Source: Thermoanaerobaculum aquaticum (lineage in GTDB: Bacteria > Acidobacteriota > Thermoanaerobaculia > Thermoanaerobaculales > Thermoanaerobaculaceae). From it: a stretch of DNA of 64,000 nucleotides. Shown here piece after piece: positions 16,934 through 26,546 of the stretch. The notes under the pieces were generated by a model. It saw only the letters and a list, made by a program, of their open reading frames with translations. It was not told the DNA's origin and did not search any database. The stretch covers positions 84,338-148,337 of the forward strand of contig NZ_JMFG01000011.1 in NCBI RefSeq assembly GCF_000687145.1, written 5' to 3'. Each line of letters opens with the position of its first letter. The stretch's first letter is position 1. The translations under genes were made by a program, and so were the position numbers.

Positions 16934-17805
16934 AAGAGCACCAAGCTGGTTGGTTGTTTGTGGCCCCAGCCTTGCTGCTTGTTGGCCTTTTCTTTGTGCT
17001 GCCGGTGGTGGTGGGCTTGGCCCTTTCGCTTACGGACTTTGACATCTACGGCATTGGTGACCTAACCACCGTGCGCTTTGTGGCCTTTGCCAACTACTCC
17101 CAGCTGGCGGGTAACCCGCTTTTTTGGCAAGCCTTGAAAAACACTGCCGTTTTTGTTTTGCTCGGAGGAATCCTGTCCATCCTCTTGGCGTTGGCTTCTG
17201 CTCTGGCTTTGGCCAGCCGCCTTACCGTATGGCCCAGTTTCTTTCGCACGGTTTACTTTGCCCCGGTGGTAATGACCCTGGTGGCGGCAGCGGTGGTGTT
17301 CCGCTATCTGTACCACCCGGACTTTGGCTTGCTCAACCGGGTGTTGGGCCTTTTTGGGGTAAGCCCGGTGTTTTGGTTGGGGGATCCCCGCTACGCGCTT
17401 TTGGCCATCATCCTTTTAGCCACCTGGAAAAACTTTGGGGCCAACATGGTGGTGTTATTGGCGGGTTTGGGTACGATCCCGGAAAGTCTTTACGAAGCTG
17501 CCAAGCTGGACGGTGCTTCAGCGGTTCGCATCTTTTGGCACGTGACCTTGCCGGGGTTGCGTCCCACCCTGCTTTTCGTTTCGCTTACCACCGTCATTGG
17601 CTACTTCCAGCTCTTTGCCGAGCCCTACGTCATGACCGGCGGAGGTGGGCCCAACAACGCCACGCTTTCCCTGGTTTTGCACATGTACAAAGAGGGCTTC
17701 CGCTGGTGGAACTTGGGTTACGCCGCGGCGGTGGCGGTGGTGCTGACCCTCATCATTGCCGCGGCCAGCACGGTGCTGTGGCTGGTGCAGAGGAAAAAGG
17801 CATGA
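16930..17805 (+). CDS. sugar ABC transporter permease (MalF-like)
   Basis: A 291-residue permease with six predicted membrane helices, starting WLFVAPALLLVGLFFVLPVV. The EAA loop reads YEAAKLDGASAVRIFWHVTL (residues around 195-214), which docks onto the ATPase. The true start is ATG 16930, in an ATGA overlap with the binding-protein gene; the longer open frame upstream is a shadow. It pairs with the next permease. Confidence 0.94.
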   Translation: MKEHQAGWLFVAPALLLVGLFFVLPVVVGLALSLTDFDIYGIGDLTTVRFVAFANYSQLAGNPLFWQALKNTAVFVLLGGILSILLALASALALASRLTVWPSFFRTVYFAPVVMTLVAAAVVFRYLYHPDFGLLNRVLGLFGVSPVFWLGDPRYALLAIILLATWKNFGANMVVLLAGLGTIPESLYEAAKLDGASAVRIFWHVTLPGLRPTLLFVSLTTVIGYFQLFAEPYVMTGGGGPNNATLSLVLHMYKEGFRWWNLGYAAAVAVVLTLIIAAASTVLWLVQRKKA

Positions 17806-18623
17806 GAAACCTGATCCCTCGCGTCGCGCTGCACGTTTTCCTGGTTCTTTTGGCCCTGGCTATCCTCACCCCGCTGGTTTGGATGGTTTTGGTCTCGCTC
17901 ATGGAAACCGGCGAATCACAAAGGGAGCCCCCGCCGCTTTTGCCGCAAAAACCCTCCCTGCAGCAGTACCACCAGCTTGGAAAGCGACTGCAGCTTACCC
18001 GCGCCTTTGGCAACTCGCTGGTGGTGGCCACCGGGGCCACGGTGGGGGCAGTTTTGGTCAACGCCCTGGCGGGTTACGCCTTTGCACGCTTGCGTTTTCG
18101 CGGGCGGGACAAGCTCTTTGCCGGCTTGCTCCTGTTGTTGCTGGTCCCGGGACAGGTGGCCATGGTGCCGCTGTTCCTCCTTCTGCGGGGGCTGGGGTTG
18201 ACCAACACGCTCTTGGGTGTGGTGGTGCCCGGTTTAGCTTCGGTGTTTGGGATTTTCCTGGTCCGGCAGTACACCCTTTCCCTGCCCCAGGAGCTCCTGG
18301 ATGCTGCCCGGCTGGATGGCGCTTCGGAAGCCCGGATTTTCACCAGCGTGGCCTTACCGCTCATGCGCCCCATCCTGGTGACTCTGGCGGCTTTCACCTT
18401 CATCGGCACCTGGAACGACTTCCTCTGGCCTTTAGTGGTGCTGAGCGACGATGAGCTTTACACCTTACCGGTGGCGCTGGCCACGCTTTCCGGGGAGCAC
18501 ACCCAGGACACCGAGCTGATGATGGCCGGGGCCGTGCTCACCATGGCGCCGGTGCTGGTGCTGTTCGCTTTCCTGCAACGCTACTACGTGCGGGGGTTGA
18601 CTATGGGAGGCTTGAAGGAATGA
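17802..18623 (+). CDS. sugar ABC transporter permease (MalG-like)
   Basis: A 273-residue partner permease. It begins with a membrane helix and a variable periplasmic loop, and carries the EAA motif LDAARLDGASEARIFTSVAL and the TFIGTWNDFLWPLVVL block near the C-terminus, typical of MalG relatives. The ATG at 17802 overlaps the previous stop, and its own stop overlaps the next ATG (18620). The matching ATPase is encoded 6.7 kb downstream at 25354-26418. Confidence 0.94.
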   Translation: MRNLIPRVALHVFLVLLALAILTPLVWMVLVSLMETGESQREPPPLLPQKPSLQQYHQLGKRLQLTRAFGNSLVVATGATVGAVLVNALAGYAFARLRFRGRDKLFAGLLLLLLVPGQVAMVPLFLLLRGLGLTNTLLGVVVPGLASVFGIFLVRQYTLSLPQELLDAARLDGASEARIFTSVALPLMRPILVTLAAFTFIGTWNDFLWPLVVLSDDELYTLPVALATLSGEHTQDTELMMAGAVLTMAPVLVLFAFLQRYYVRGLTMGGLKE

Positions 18624-21589
18624 CCCTGGGCCTAGCGTTGGCAATGGTCCTCCATAACTTTCTGCCCACCCTGTGGCAGCCGGTGGCATCTGACGGGGTC
18701 ATTTCTCAGCTCAGTCAAACCGCCACCTGTCCGGTGGTTTTACGTTACGACTTCAAGGGCTTTGGCGGTTGGGTGGGGGTCAAACAGGATGCCGATCTCC
18801 AGCTGCCAGACAACTTTGTCCTCAGGCTGCGGCTTTCCGGGGAAGGCTTGCCCAACCGCTTGGAAGTGAAGCTGGTTTCCGGGGCCAACGTGTTTTGGCA
18901 CGTGACCCCGGACTACCAGCCTAGCCCTGCCGGGGTGGAGCTTTCCCTCCACCGCCGGGACTTTTCCTTTGCCTGGGGCCCCCGGCCTGACGCCGCCCTC
19001 AAACACCTCTCGGGGTTGGAGGTGGTGCTGTCCGCCCAGCAAGGAGGTGCCGGAAGGCTTTGCCTGGAGCGTGCTGAGCTGGCCCCTTTGCCCCCGGAGC
19101 CCACCCCGATCCCGCCCAGCGTGGCCGCCAGCTCGCAGGTAGCGGATCACCCTCCCCAGCTGGTTTTGGACGGGGACGCCAAAACCTACTGGCAGCCGCA
19201 ACGAGCTGACGAGCAGATGCTGGAGTTTCACAGCCACCCCCAGCCGGTGGCCGGGGTCACGGTGCTCTGGCGTGGCCCGGAGCGCCCGCAATGGCTAATG
19301 GTGGAGGTACAAAAAGGAGGGGAATGGCAGACCCTGGCGCAAGGAGCTCCCGGGGTGGGGCCAGTGACCACCTGGTTTTGGCCTGCCCAAGAGCTTTCCC
19401 ACCTGCGGCTGGTTTTCAAGGGGAAGCAACCCCTGCATGTGGCCGAGGTCATGTGGGAAGGGGCAAGCTTTGGTCCGGTGGCCGCGGCTCAGCGCTTAGC
19501 AGGCTTTTCCCAGCGGGGGCTTTTGCCACGGGGCTTTTTGCAGGAACAGGTTTACTTCACAGCTTTTGGTCTGCCTTCAGGCCCGGTGGGGCTTTTTTCC
19601 GAGGATGGGGCTGTGGAGCTGGGAAACACCGGCATCACCCTGGAGCCCATGGTTGAGGTGAACGACCGCCTGGTGACTTGGGCGGACGTAACCACCACCC
19701 GCAGCTTGGCCAAAGGCTTTTTGCCTTTGCCCACCCTCACCTGGAGCCACCCTTCCTTCACCCTGGAGCTTTCCCCGCGGTACCTGAACGGGGGCCTTTT
19801 GGAAATTAAAGCTCGGCTTCACGCCCGGCAGCCCCTTTCCGGGCGTTTTTTTTGGCTGCTGCGCCCCTGGCGGGTGACACCCCCTTGGCATAGCTTGAAC
19901 CTGCCCCGCCTGGTGGGTTCCGTGACCAGGCTGGAAAAGCAGGGAAACGCAGTGACCGTGAACCAGAGCTGGAAGGTGCGGCCAGCCGACGGGGGCTTTT
20001 CTTTTCACGGGGTGCCGTTTGCCACCGGGGAAATTGCGAGGTACCTCGAAAACCACAGGTTGCCACCACAAGGCCCGGTGGATGATCCGCACGGACTTGC
20101 TTCCGGCGCTTTGGTTTTTGCGCTGGATTTGCAAGCAGGGCAATCCCGAAGCTTCGATGTGGCCGTGGAGCTCGTGCCACAGACAACGGCCGCTGTCACC
20201 TCCAACCCCGAAGAGCTTTGGTCTTCCCAGCTCGCCGGCTTCGACCTGCGGTTACCCCAGACCGCCGGGGCGTTACCGGCGCTGGTAAAAACGAACGTGG
20301 CCTACATCCACCTCCTGCGCCAGGGGCCAGCGCTCATGCCCGGCCCCCGCAGCTACGCCCGGGTGTGGATCCGGGATGCGGCGCTCATGGGCTGGGTTTT
20401 GCTGCGCTTGGGCTATTTCCAGGAAGTGGAGGAGTTCCTGCGCTTTTTCATCCCCCTGCAGTTTCCCAACGGCAAGGTACCTTGCTGCTGGGACAGCCGG
20501 GGAGCGGATCCAGTGGCGGAGCACGACTCCTTTGGGGAGCTGGTCTTTCTCGTGGCGGAGTTCACCCGCTTTTCCGGACGGAAAGAGCTCGCGCAAACCT
20601 TTTGGCCACAGCTGGTGAAAGCAGCGGACTACGCCAACAGCCTGCGCCAGCAAAACCGCACGCAAGCGTTCGCCTTGCTGGAAAAGGCCCGTTTTTTTGG
20701 GCTTCTCCCTCCTTCCATCAGCCACGAAGGCTACGCCGCCAACCCGGTTCACTCCTACTGGGATGACTTTTGGGCGCTGCGGGGCTTTCAGGACATGGCC
20801 TTCCTGGCCCAGCTTTTGGGCCAGAGTGCCGAGGCCCCGCGCTGGCACGCTGTAAGCCAGGAGTTTGCCCAGGAGCTGGTGCGCTCGCTGGCCCGGGTGG
20901 TGGCCGAAGAAAAGCTCGCCTACCTGCCGGCCAGCGCCGATCTGGCGGATTTTGACCCCGCGTCGTCCGCCATTGCTTTGTCGCCTTTGGAACTCACGGA
21001 GCTCCTGAGCTCCCTGCCGTTGCGGGAAACCTTTGAGCGCTACTTAAAGGAAGCGCAAGGCCCCCGCACCTACACCCCTTACGAGGCGCGCATTGCAAGC
21101 GCCCTGGTTCGCCTGGGCATGCGGGAACAGGCGGCAGCGCTGCTACAAAAGATCGCCGCAGATACCCGCCCTGCCGGCTGGAACGGCTTTCCCGAGGTCG
21201 TCACCGAAAACCCCCGGGAGCCCCGGTTTGTGGGGGACATGCCCCACGGCTGGGTAGGGGCCGAGTTCGTGCGGGCCGTTTTGGACCTTCTGGCGTTTTC
21301 CCAGGGAGACCAGCTGGTGGTGGCTGCCGGAGTCCCTCAGCCATGGCTCGCCGAAAGTTCGGAAGTTCGGCTGGAGGGCCTCCGCACTCCCTGGGGAAGC
21401 TTTGGCCTCCGGGCCCGGGGGGCAGCGGATCGGGTGGTGTTTTGGCTGAAGGGGGATAACCCACCAAAAGGGGTTTGGCTGGCCTGGCCCTTCACCCGTC
21501 GAGCCACGGTAAATGGCTTACCGGCAGACGTGCAACCGCAAGGGGTTTTCCTTGCCTCCTTACCGGCGGAGGTGGTGCTGTGGCGTTAG
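18620..21589 (+). CDS. large CBM/discoidin protein with an (alpha/alpha)6 glycosidase-like domain
   Basis: A 989-residue protein. The N-terminus has a weak signal-like hydrophobic stretch. Residues about 30-150 look like a beta-sandwich carbohydrate-binding domain. Residues about 165-280 form an F5/8-type-C (discoidin) domain (ASSQVADHPPQLVLDGDAKT start, RLVFKG end). A further beta domain follows to about 540. The C-terminal half resembles six-hairpin glycosidases and glycogen-debranching-like enzymes: YARVWIRDAALMGWVLL, AEHDSFGELVFLVAEF, HSYWDDFWALRGFQDM and GDMPHGWVGAEFVRAVLDLL. No GH family could be assigned. Operon position argues for a role on the same glucan. Its end overlaps the convergent GH1 gene by 4 nt. 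Confidence 0.75.
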   Translation: MTLGLALAMVLHNFLPTLWQPVASDGVISQLSQTATCPVVLRYDFKGFGGWVGVKQDADLQLPDNFVLRLRLSGEGLPNRLEVKLVSGANVFWHVTPDYQPSPAGVELSLHRRDFSFAWGPRPDAALKHLSGLEVVLSAQQGGAGRLCLERAELAPLPPEPTPIPPSVAASSQVADHPPQLVLDGDAKTYWQPQRADEQMLEFHSHPQPVAGVTVLWRGPERPQWLMVEVQKGGEWQTLAQGAPGVGPVTTWFWPAQELSHLRLVFKGKQPLHVAEVMWEGASFGPVAAAQRLAGFSQRGLLPRGFLQEQVYFTAFGLPSGPVGLFSEDGAVELGNTGITLEPMVEVNDRLVTWADVTTTRSLAKGFLPLPTLTWSHPSFTLELSPRYLNGGLLEIKARLHARQPLSGRFFWLLRPWRVTPPWHSLNLPRLVGSVTRLEKQGNAVTVNQSWKVRPADGGFSFHGVPFATGEIARYLENHRLPPQGPVDDPHGLASGALVFALDLQAGQSRSFDVAVELVPQTTAAVTSNPEELWSSQLAGFDLRLPQTAGALPALVKTNVAYIHLLRQGPALMPGPRSYARVWIRDAALMGWVLLRLGYFQEVEEFLRFFIPLQFPNGKVPCCWDSRGADPVAEHDSFGELVFLVAEFTRFSGRKELAQTFWPQLVKAADYANSLRQQNRTQAFALLEKARFFGLLPPSISHEGYAANPVHSYWDDFWALRGFQDMAFLAQLLGQSAEAPRWHAVSQEFAQELVRSLARVVAEEKLAYLPASADLADFDPASSAIALSPLELTELLSSLPLRETFERYLKEAQGPRTYTPYEARIASALVRLGMREQAAALLQKIAADTRPAGWNGFPEVVTENPREPRFVGDMPHGWVGAEFVRAVLDLLAFSQGDQLVVAAGVPQPWLAESSEVRLEGLRTPWGSFGLRARGAADRVVFWLKGDNPPKGVWLAWPFTRRATVNGLPADVQPQGVFLASLPAEVVLWR

Positions 21590-22917
21590 CCGGTCAAGTT
21601 CGCCCCGCGGCTGGCAAGGACGTCCCGGTAAAACCAGCCGGAATCCTTCACCGTTCGCTTTTGCGTGGCAAAATCCACAAAAACCAAGCCAAAACGCTTG
21701 GAAAAGCCAAAGCTCCACTCGAAGTTGTCCAGAAAAGACCACACGAAGTAGCCCTTGAGGTTTACCCCCTGGGCCAGAAGCCCAGCCACCACCTGCAAGT
21801 GCTCCCGGAGGTAGGCCACCCGCTGCGGATCTCGCACCCGCCCTTGCTGCGGTTCGGGATCCGGGAAGGCCGCGCCGTTTTCGGTGATGTAAAGGGGAAG
21901 GGCCCCGTAGCGTTCCTGCACCCACAGCACCGCTTCCGCCAAACCCTGGGGGTACACCTCCCAGCCCATGGCGGTGCTGCGCTCCGGGGGTGGCGAAAGG
22001 CGACGCACAAAGGGTGGGGGAGCGCCGGGGTCATGGCCAACCACCCCCCGGGTGTAGTAGTTGATGCCCACAAAATCCGGCTTGCCCTGGCTCAAAGGGG
22101 AAGCGTCCAGTTCCTCCCAAAACGGACCCCAAGCTTCCTCCGCTTGGGGTGGATAGCGGCCAAAAAACAGCGGGTCCAAAAACCACTGGTTTTGGTAGGC
22201 GTGGGCCCGCTCCTGGGCCTGGCGGTCGGCTTCCGAAGCAGCCGCCTTGGGTTCCAGGTTCACCACCAAACCCACTTGCCCCACACCCAGCGCCCGGCCC
22301 TGCTGCACTGCCAGGCTATGACCCAAAAGCAAGTGGTGGGCCACCCACAGTGCCAGCTTAGGATCTCGCAAACCTGGAGGATGAACCCCGTGGACGTAAC
22401 CGGCGTCCATCACCACCCACGGTTCGTTAATGGTGGCCCAAAGGGAAACCCGATCCTGCAAAGCTCGAAACACCACCGCAGAGTAGTCGGCAAAGTACTT
22501 CGCGGTGTCGGGGTTCGCCCATCCCCCGCGCTCGGCCAGAGCTTGCGGCAAGTCCCAGTGGAACAGGGTCACCATGGGCCCGATGCCGGCTTTGAGGAGC
22601 GCGTCCACCAACCGCTGGTAAAAATCCAGGCCCCTGGGGTTGACCGCGCCAACGCCTTCAGGCAAAACCCGGCTCCAGGCCACGGAAAAGCGGTACGCTT
22701 CAACCCCCAACTGCGCCATGAGCGCCACGTCTTCCCGGTACCGGCGGTAGTGATCACAGGCCACCTCGCCGGTGTGCCCTTCAAAAATGCGCCCTGGCTG
22801 CTGGCACCAAACGTGCCAGTTGCTGGGACCGGCACCGTCGGCCAAAGGGGAACCCTCGATTTGGTAAGCCGACGTGGCAACCCCGAGCAGGAAATCCTTG
22901 GGAAAACCTTGACCCAT
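21586..22917 (-). CDS. GH1 beta-glucosidase
   Basis: A 443-residue retaining glycosidase that removes beta-linked glucose from oligosaccharides. The start FPKDFLLGVATSAYQIEG is the family hallmark, the acid/base Glu lies in ATINEPW (about residue 160) and the nucleophile Glu in YITENGAA (about 344). FVWSFLDNFEWSFGFSKRFG supplies aglycone/glycone contacts. No signal peptide is seen, so it is cytoplasmic and acts after ABC import. ATG 22917 is chosen because the conserved start follows directly; the frame is open to 22995 without support. It is divergent from the phosphorylase gene, with only 34 nt between the starts. Confidence 0.95.
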   Translation of the reverse strand: MGQGFPKDFLLGVATSAYQIEGSPLADGAGPSNWHVWCQQPGRIFEGHTGEVACDHYRRYREDVALMAQLGVEAYRFSVAWSRVLPEGVGAVNPRGLDFYQRLVDALLKAGIGPMVTLFHWDLPQALAERGGWANPDTAKYFADYSAVVFRALQDRVSLWATINEPWVVMDAGYVHGVHPPGLRDPKLALWVAHHLLLGHSLAVQQGRALGVGQVGLVVNLEPKAAASEADRQAQERAHAYQNQWFLDPLFFGRYPPQAEEAWGPFWEELDASPLSQGKPDFVGINYYTRGVVGHDPGAPPPFVRRLSPPPERSTAMGWEVYPQGLAEAVLWVQERYGALPLYITENGAAFPDPEPQQGRVRDPQRVAYLREHLQVVAGLLAQGVNLKGYFVWSFLDNFEWSFGFSKRFGLVFVDFATQKRTVKDSGWFYRDVLASRGANLTG

Positions 22918-22951
22918 GAGCCAAGTATAAAGCGAGGTTGGGAGCAAACCC

Positions 22952-25357
22952 ATGAATGATCCGCGGCAATTTTTCCTGAACGATTTCAAAGACAACCCCT
23001 TTGGCGAGTTTTCAGCCGACGGCCGGGAGTTTTACGTAACGCACGTGCACCTCCCCCGTCCATGGGTCAACGTGCTGGCCAACCCCCACTTTGGTTTGGT
23101 GGTGAGCCACACGGGCTCGGGTTTTACCTTTGTGGAAAACTCGCAGCTTTCGGTGCTCACCCGCTGGCAGCAGGATTTGGCCGACGACACCTCGGGGAAG
23201 TTCCTCTACCTGTTCATCCCGGCCACGGGAGAGCTTTGCTCCCTTTCGCCGGCCCCCACTTGGGCTCCGCTGGATTCCTACCGATGCATCCACCGCCTGG
23301 GCTCCACCACGTTCTTGGGAAAAAAGGGAAACGTGGCGTGGTCCTGGACGCTGTTGGCCCATCCCCGGGAAACCGCCGAGCTTTGGCTGGTGGAACTGGA
23401 AAACCTGGGGCCTTCACCCCAGGAGCTGGAGCTCACAGCGTTTTTGGAGTGGAACTGCGGGGTGGCACCCTCGCCTCGCCGGGAGTTTTCCAAGCTTTTC
23501 CTGGAAACCCAGTTCCTGCCGGATTCGGGGCTTGTTTTAGCGAAAAACCACATGTGGGACGTGGGCTCCCGCCGCTTTGGGCATTGGAACACCAGCTACC
23601 CGTTTGTGGCGGCGTTCGGGGCCGATCGGCCGCCAGCTCACGCCCAGGGCGATAAGGCCCTGTTCTTCGGCCCGGGGGGTTCCCTCCGGCATCCCCTGGC
23701 GCTGCAGGACGCCCAATGGGAGCCGGCCTTTGGCCGCCACTGGGATCCGGTGGCGGCCCTCCGGTACCCTGTGGCCCTGGCTCCGTACGAAAAGGCCACC
23801 TTGGTTTTCGTCCTGGCGGCAGGAAAAAGCCGAAAAGAAGCCGTGGAAACATGGCAGCGCTTGGCAAACCCGGAGGAGGTGCAAAAGGCCCTGGAGGAAA
23901 CCCACCGCTTTTGGGATGAGCTGCTTGGCCGCCACAGCATTAACACCCCTGACGACTCTCTCAACGCAGTGCTCAACTGGTGGTCCCGCTACCAGGCCAT
24001 TGCCGGAAGGCTGTGGGCCCGCTGTGGCTATTACCAGCAATCCGGCGCTTTTGGCTTTCGTGACCAGCTGCAGGACGCCCAGGTTTTTCTCCCCCTGGAA
24101 CCCCAGCGCACCCGGGAGCAAATCCTGCTCCACGCCGCCCACCAGTTTGCCGACGGCTCCGCCTACCACTGGTGGCACCCGCTCACCGAAGAGGGCCTCC
24201 CCAGCCGGTATTCCGATGACTACCTGTGGCTGGCTTTTGTCACCGCCAACTACCTCAAGGAAACCGGGGATTTCTCCATCCTTGAGCAAGAAGTCCCTTT
24301 CCTGGATGCCGAAGCCAAAACCCTCACGGACCACATTGAACGGGCCTTTGCCCTGGCGTTCTCCCGTTTTTCTCCCCGGGGGTTGCCGCTCATTGGCTGT
24401 GGGGATTGGAACGACGGGCTTTCCGCCTGCGGCTTGCAGGGACGGGGGGAATCGGTGTGGCTCGCCCATTTTCTGGTGCTCCTGACCCAAGAGTGGAGCC
24501 GCATCTTCCGGGAGCTGGGGGAGCACGAAAAGGCATCGAGTTTCCAGGAAAAACGAAACCAGTTAATTGCGGCCATCAACCAGCACGCCTGGGACGGCGA
24601 ATGGTTTTGGCGGGCCAGCCTCGATGATGGCAGCCTCATCGGCAGCCACCACAACTCCGAAGGCCGCATCTTCCTCAACGCGCAATCCTGGGCCATCCTG
24701 GCGGAAAGCACCTCCCGGGAAAGACAGGAGAAATGCTGGCGTGCCGTCAAGGAGCATCTATTTTCGCCCATTGGCGCCCTGCTTCTGACCCCTGCCTACA
24801 CCCAGCCTAACCCCGCCATTGGCTACATCACCCGGTACGCCCCGGGAGTGCGGGAAAACGGCGGGGTTTACACCCACGCCTCCACCTGGGCCCTGGCCGC
24901 GGCCTGCAAGATGCGGGATCATGAAGCGGTGGCTTACCTCTTGCGAACGTTGAACCCGGCGCTCAAAGACCCGCGGCGCTCCTGGGCCGAACCTTACGTG
25001 CTCCCCGGCAATGTAGATGGTCCCCCTTCGCCGCTTTTGGGGCGGGCAGGCTGGAGCTGGTACACCGGCTCCGCCGCCTGGTTCCACCGGGTGGTCAGCG
25101 AATGGGTCTTGGGCGTGCGGCCCACGTGGGATGGCTTGCAGGTAGACCCCTGCCTTCCTAGCTCGTGGTCGAAGGTTCAGGTGCTCCGCCAGTTTCGCGG
25201 GGCTCCGTTGTCCATCACCATGCACCGGCAACCGGGAGTAGCAAGAACCCAGGTACTGCTTGAAGGCAAGCCGCTTGAGGACAACCTTGTCCCTCCCGAG
25301 GTGGAGGGGCCCCTGTCCTTGGAAGTGCTCCTCCCGGAAGAGGAGATTCAGACATGA
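22952..25357 (+). CDS. GH94 glycoside phosphorylase
   Basis: An 801-residue cytoplasmic phosphorylase (former GT36) that splits a beta-glucoside with phosphate to release glucose-1-phosphate. The N-terminal beta-sandwich has EFYVTHVHLPRPWVNVLAN and a VENSQLSVLTRW block resembling the chitobiose/cyclic-glucan (NdvB C-terminal) branch rather than classic cellobiose phosphorylase. The (alpha/alpha)6 barrel carries FGFRDQLQDAQ and the general acid Asp in GDWNDG (about residue 483), plus RAGWSWYTGSAAW. The linkage it acts on cannot be read from sequence; the GH144-like neighbour favours beta-1,2. It overlaps the ATPase gene by 4 nt. Confidence 0.92.
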   Translation: MNDPRQFFLNDFKDNPFGEFSADGREFYVTHVHLPRPWVNVLANPHFGLVVSHTGSGFTFVENSQLSVLTRWQQDLADDTSGKFLYLFIPATGELCSLSPAPTWAPLDSYRCIHRLGSTTFLGKKGNVAWSWTLLAHPRETAELWLVELENLGPSPQELELTAFLEWNCGVAPSPRREFSKLFLETQFLPDSGLVLAKNHMWDVGSRRFGHWNTSYPFVAAFGADRPPAHAQGDKALFFGPGGSLRHPLALQDAQWEPAFGRHWDPVAALRYPVALAPYEKATLVFVLAAGKSRKEAVETWQRLANPEEVQKALEETHRFWDELLGRHSINTPDDSLNAVLNWWSRYQAIAGRLWARCGYYQQSGAFGFRDQLQDAQVFLPLEPQRTREQILLHAAHQFADGSAYHWWHPLTEEGLPSRYSDDYLWLAFVTANYLKETGDFSILEQEVPFLDAEAKTLTDHIERAFALAFSRFSPRGLPLIGCGDWNDGLSACGLQGRGESVWLAHFLVLLTQEWSRIFRELGEHEKASSFQEKRNQLIAAINQHAWDGEWFWRASLDDGSLIGSHHNSEGRIFLNAQSWAILAESTSRERQEKCWRAVKEHLFSPIGALLLTPAYTQPNPAIGYITRYAPGVRENGGVYTHASTWALAAACKMRDHEAVAYLLRTLNPALKDPRRSWAEPYVLPGNVDGPPSPLLGRAGWSWYTGSAAWFHRVVSEWVLGVRPTWDGLQVDPCLPSSWSKVQVLRQFRGAPLSITMHRQPGVARTQVLLEGKPLEDNLVPPEVEGPLSLEVLLPEEEIQT

Positions 25358-26418
25358 GCGTGGAGCTGTGCGGGGTCTCCAAGCGGTTTGGGGAGAAAAC
25401 CGTCATTGCGCCCCTGGACCTGCAGGTGGCTACCGGGGAATTCCTGGTGTTGGTGGGGCCTTCGGGGTGCGGCAAGACCACAGTTTTGCGGCTGGTGGCG
25501 GGGCTGGAAGAGCCCTCCACCGGTCGCATTTTGGTGGATGGAAAAGACGTCACCTCATTGCCCCCAGGCCAGCGGGACGTGGCCATGGTTTTCCAAAACT
25601 ACGCGCTTTACCCGCACATGACGGTGGCGGAAAACCTGGAGTTCCCTTTAAAAATGCGGCGCTTACCGAGACCGGAGCGCCAGCGCTTGGTGCAGGAGGT
25701 GGCGGAGGTGCTGGACATTGGCCACCTCTTGAATTCCCTTCCCCGCCAGCTTTCCGGCGGCCAGCGGCAGCGGGTGGCGCTGGGTCGCGCCATGGTGCGC
25801 AAGCCTGCGGTTTTCCTCTTCGACGAGCCCCTTTCCAACATTGACGCAAAGCTGCGGGTGCAAACCCGCGCGGAGCTGGCCCGTCTGCAGCAGCGGTTGG
25901 GCACCACCACCCTGTACGTCACCCACGACCAGGTGGAAGCCATGACCTTGGGCCACCGGGTGGCGGTCATGAAGGAGGGACGCATCCTCCAGGTGGGGCC
26001 ACCTTTGGAGGTGTACCGCTTGCCAGCCGATACCTTCGTGGCCACCTTCATTGGCAGCCCACCCATGAACCTCTTTCCCGCCACCGTCCAAGCCGGCGGG
26101 CTTGTTATTGCCGAAACCTTTTTCCCTCTCCCACAAGCGGTTTTGCCTTTGCACCCTGGGGAGGCCTGCACCGCCGGCATTCGCCCCGAGCACTGGCGTC
26201 CGACTTCCGCGGAGGAGCCAGCTTTGGCGCTGGGCGTAGCGGTGGTGGAGCTTTTGGGTCCCACGGTTCAGGTGGGGGGGTACGTGGGCCAAACCTGGGC
26301 CACGGTGCTTTTGCCGGCTGACGCCCGACCTCGGCCAGGCGATACGCTGAAGTTGACCTTTTCCCCGGAAAACCTCTGCCTCTTTGCTCCCGATTCCGGC
26401 CAAAGGCTGTACCCTTAA
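25354..26418 (+). CDS. sugar ABC transporter ATPase (MsmX/UgpC type)
   Basis: A 354-residue ATPase with Walker A GPSGCGKTT (about residues 36-44), the signature LSGGQRQRVALGRAM, Walker B FLFDEPLSNID and switch His in LYVTHDQVEAMTLG. A C-terminal OB-type regulatory domain (about 240-354) contains GIRPEHW, as in MalK/UgpC. It is the only sugar-type ATPase in the locus and most likely energises the permeases at 16930-18623. It is followed by an intrinsic terminator. Confidence 0.94.
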   Translation: MSVELCGVSKRFGEKTVIAPLDLQVATGEFLVLVGPSGCGKTTVLRLVAGLEEPSTGRILVDGKDVTSLPPGQRDVAMVFQNYALYPHMTVAENLEFPLKMRRLPRPERQRLVQEVAEVLDIGHLLNSLPRQLSGGQRQRVALGRAMVRKPAVFLFDEPLSNIDAKLRVQTRAELARLQQRLGTTTLYVTHDQVEAMTLGHRVAVMKEGRILQVGPPLEVYRLPADTFVATFIGSPPMNLFPATVQAGGLVIAETFFPLPQAVLPLHPGEACTAGIRPEHWRPTSAEEPALALGVAVVELLGPTVQVGGYVGQTWATVLLPADARPRPGDTLKLTFSPENLCLFAPDSGQRLYP

Positions 26419-26451
26419 GGGCTCCGCAGTGCCACGAGGTACAGACCAAAA

Positions 26452-26478
26452 GCGATCGGCCGCCCGACCGCCTTTTTT
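26452..26478 (+). terminator. intrinsic terminator after the glucan locus
   Basis: GCGATCGG, loop CCGC, CCGACCGC (one mismatch in eight) followed by C and six T (26473-26478). It closes the unit ending with the ABC ATPase. Confidence 0.65.
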
Positions 26479-26546
26479 AACACGCTGCAAAACCGCCGCG
26501 TGATCCTTACGTAAGAAGGCAGGGGTTCATCCCCGAGGAGGGCGCT

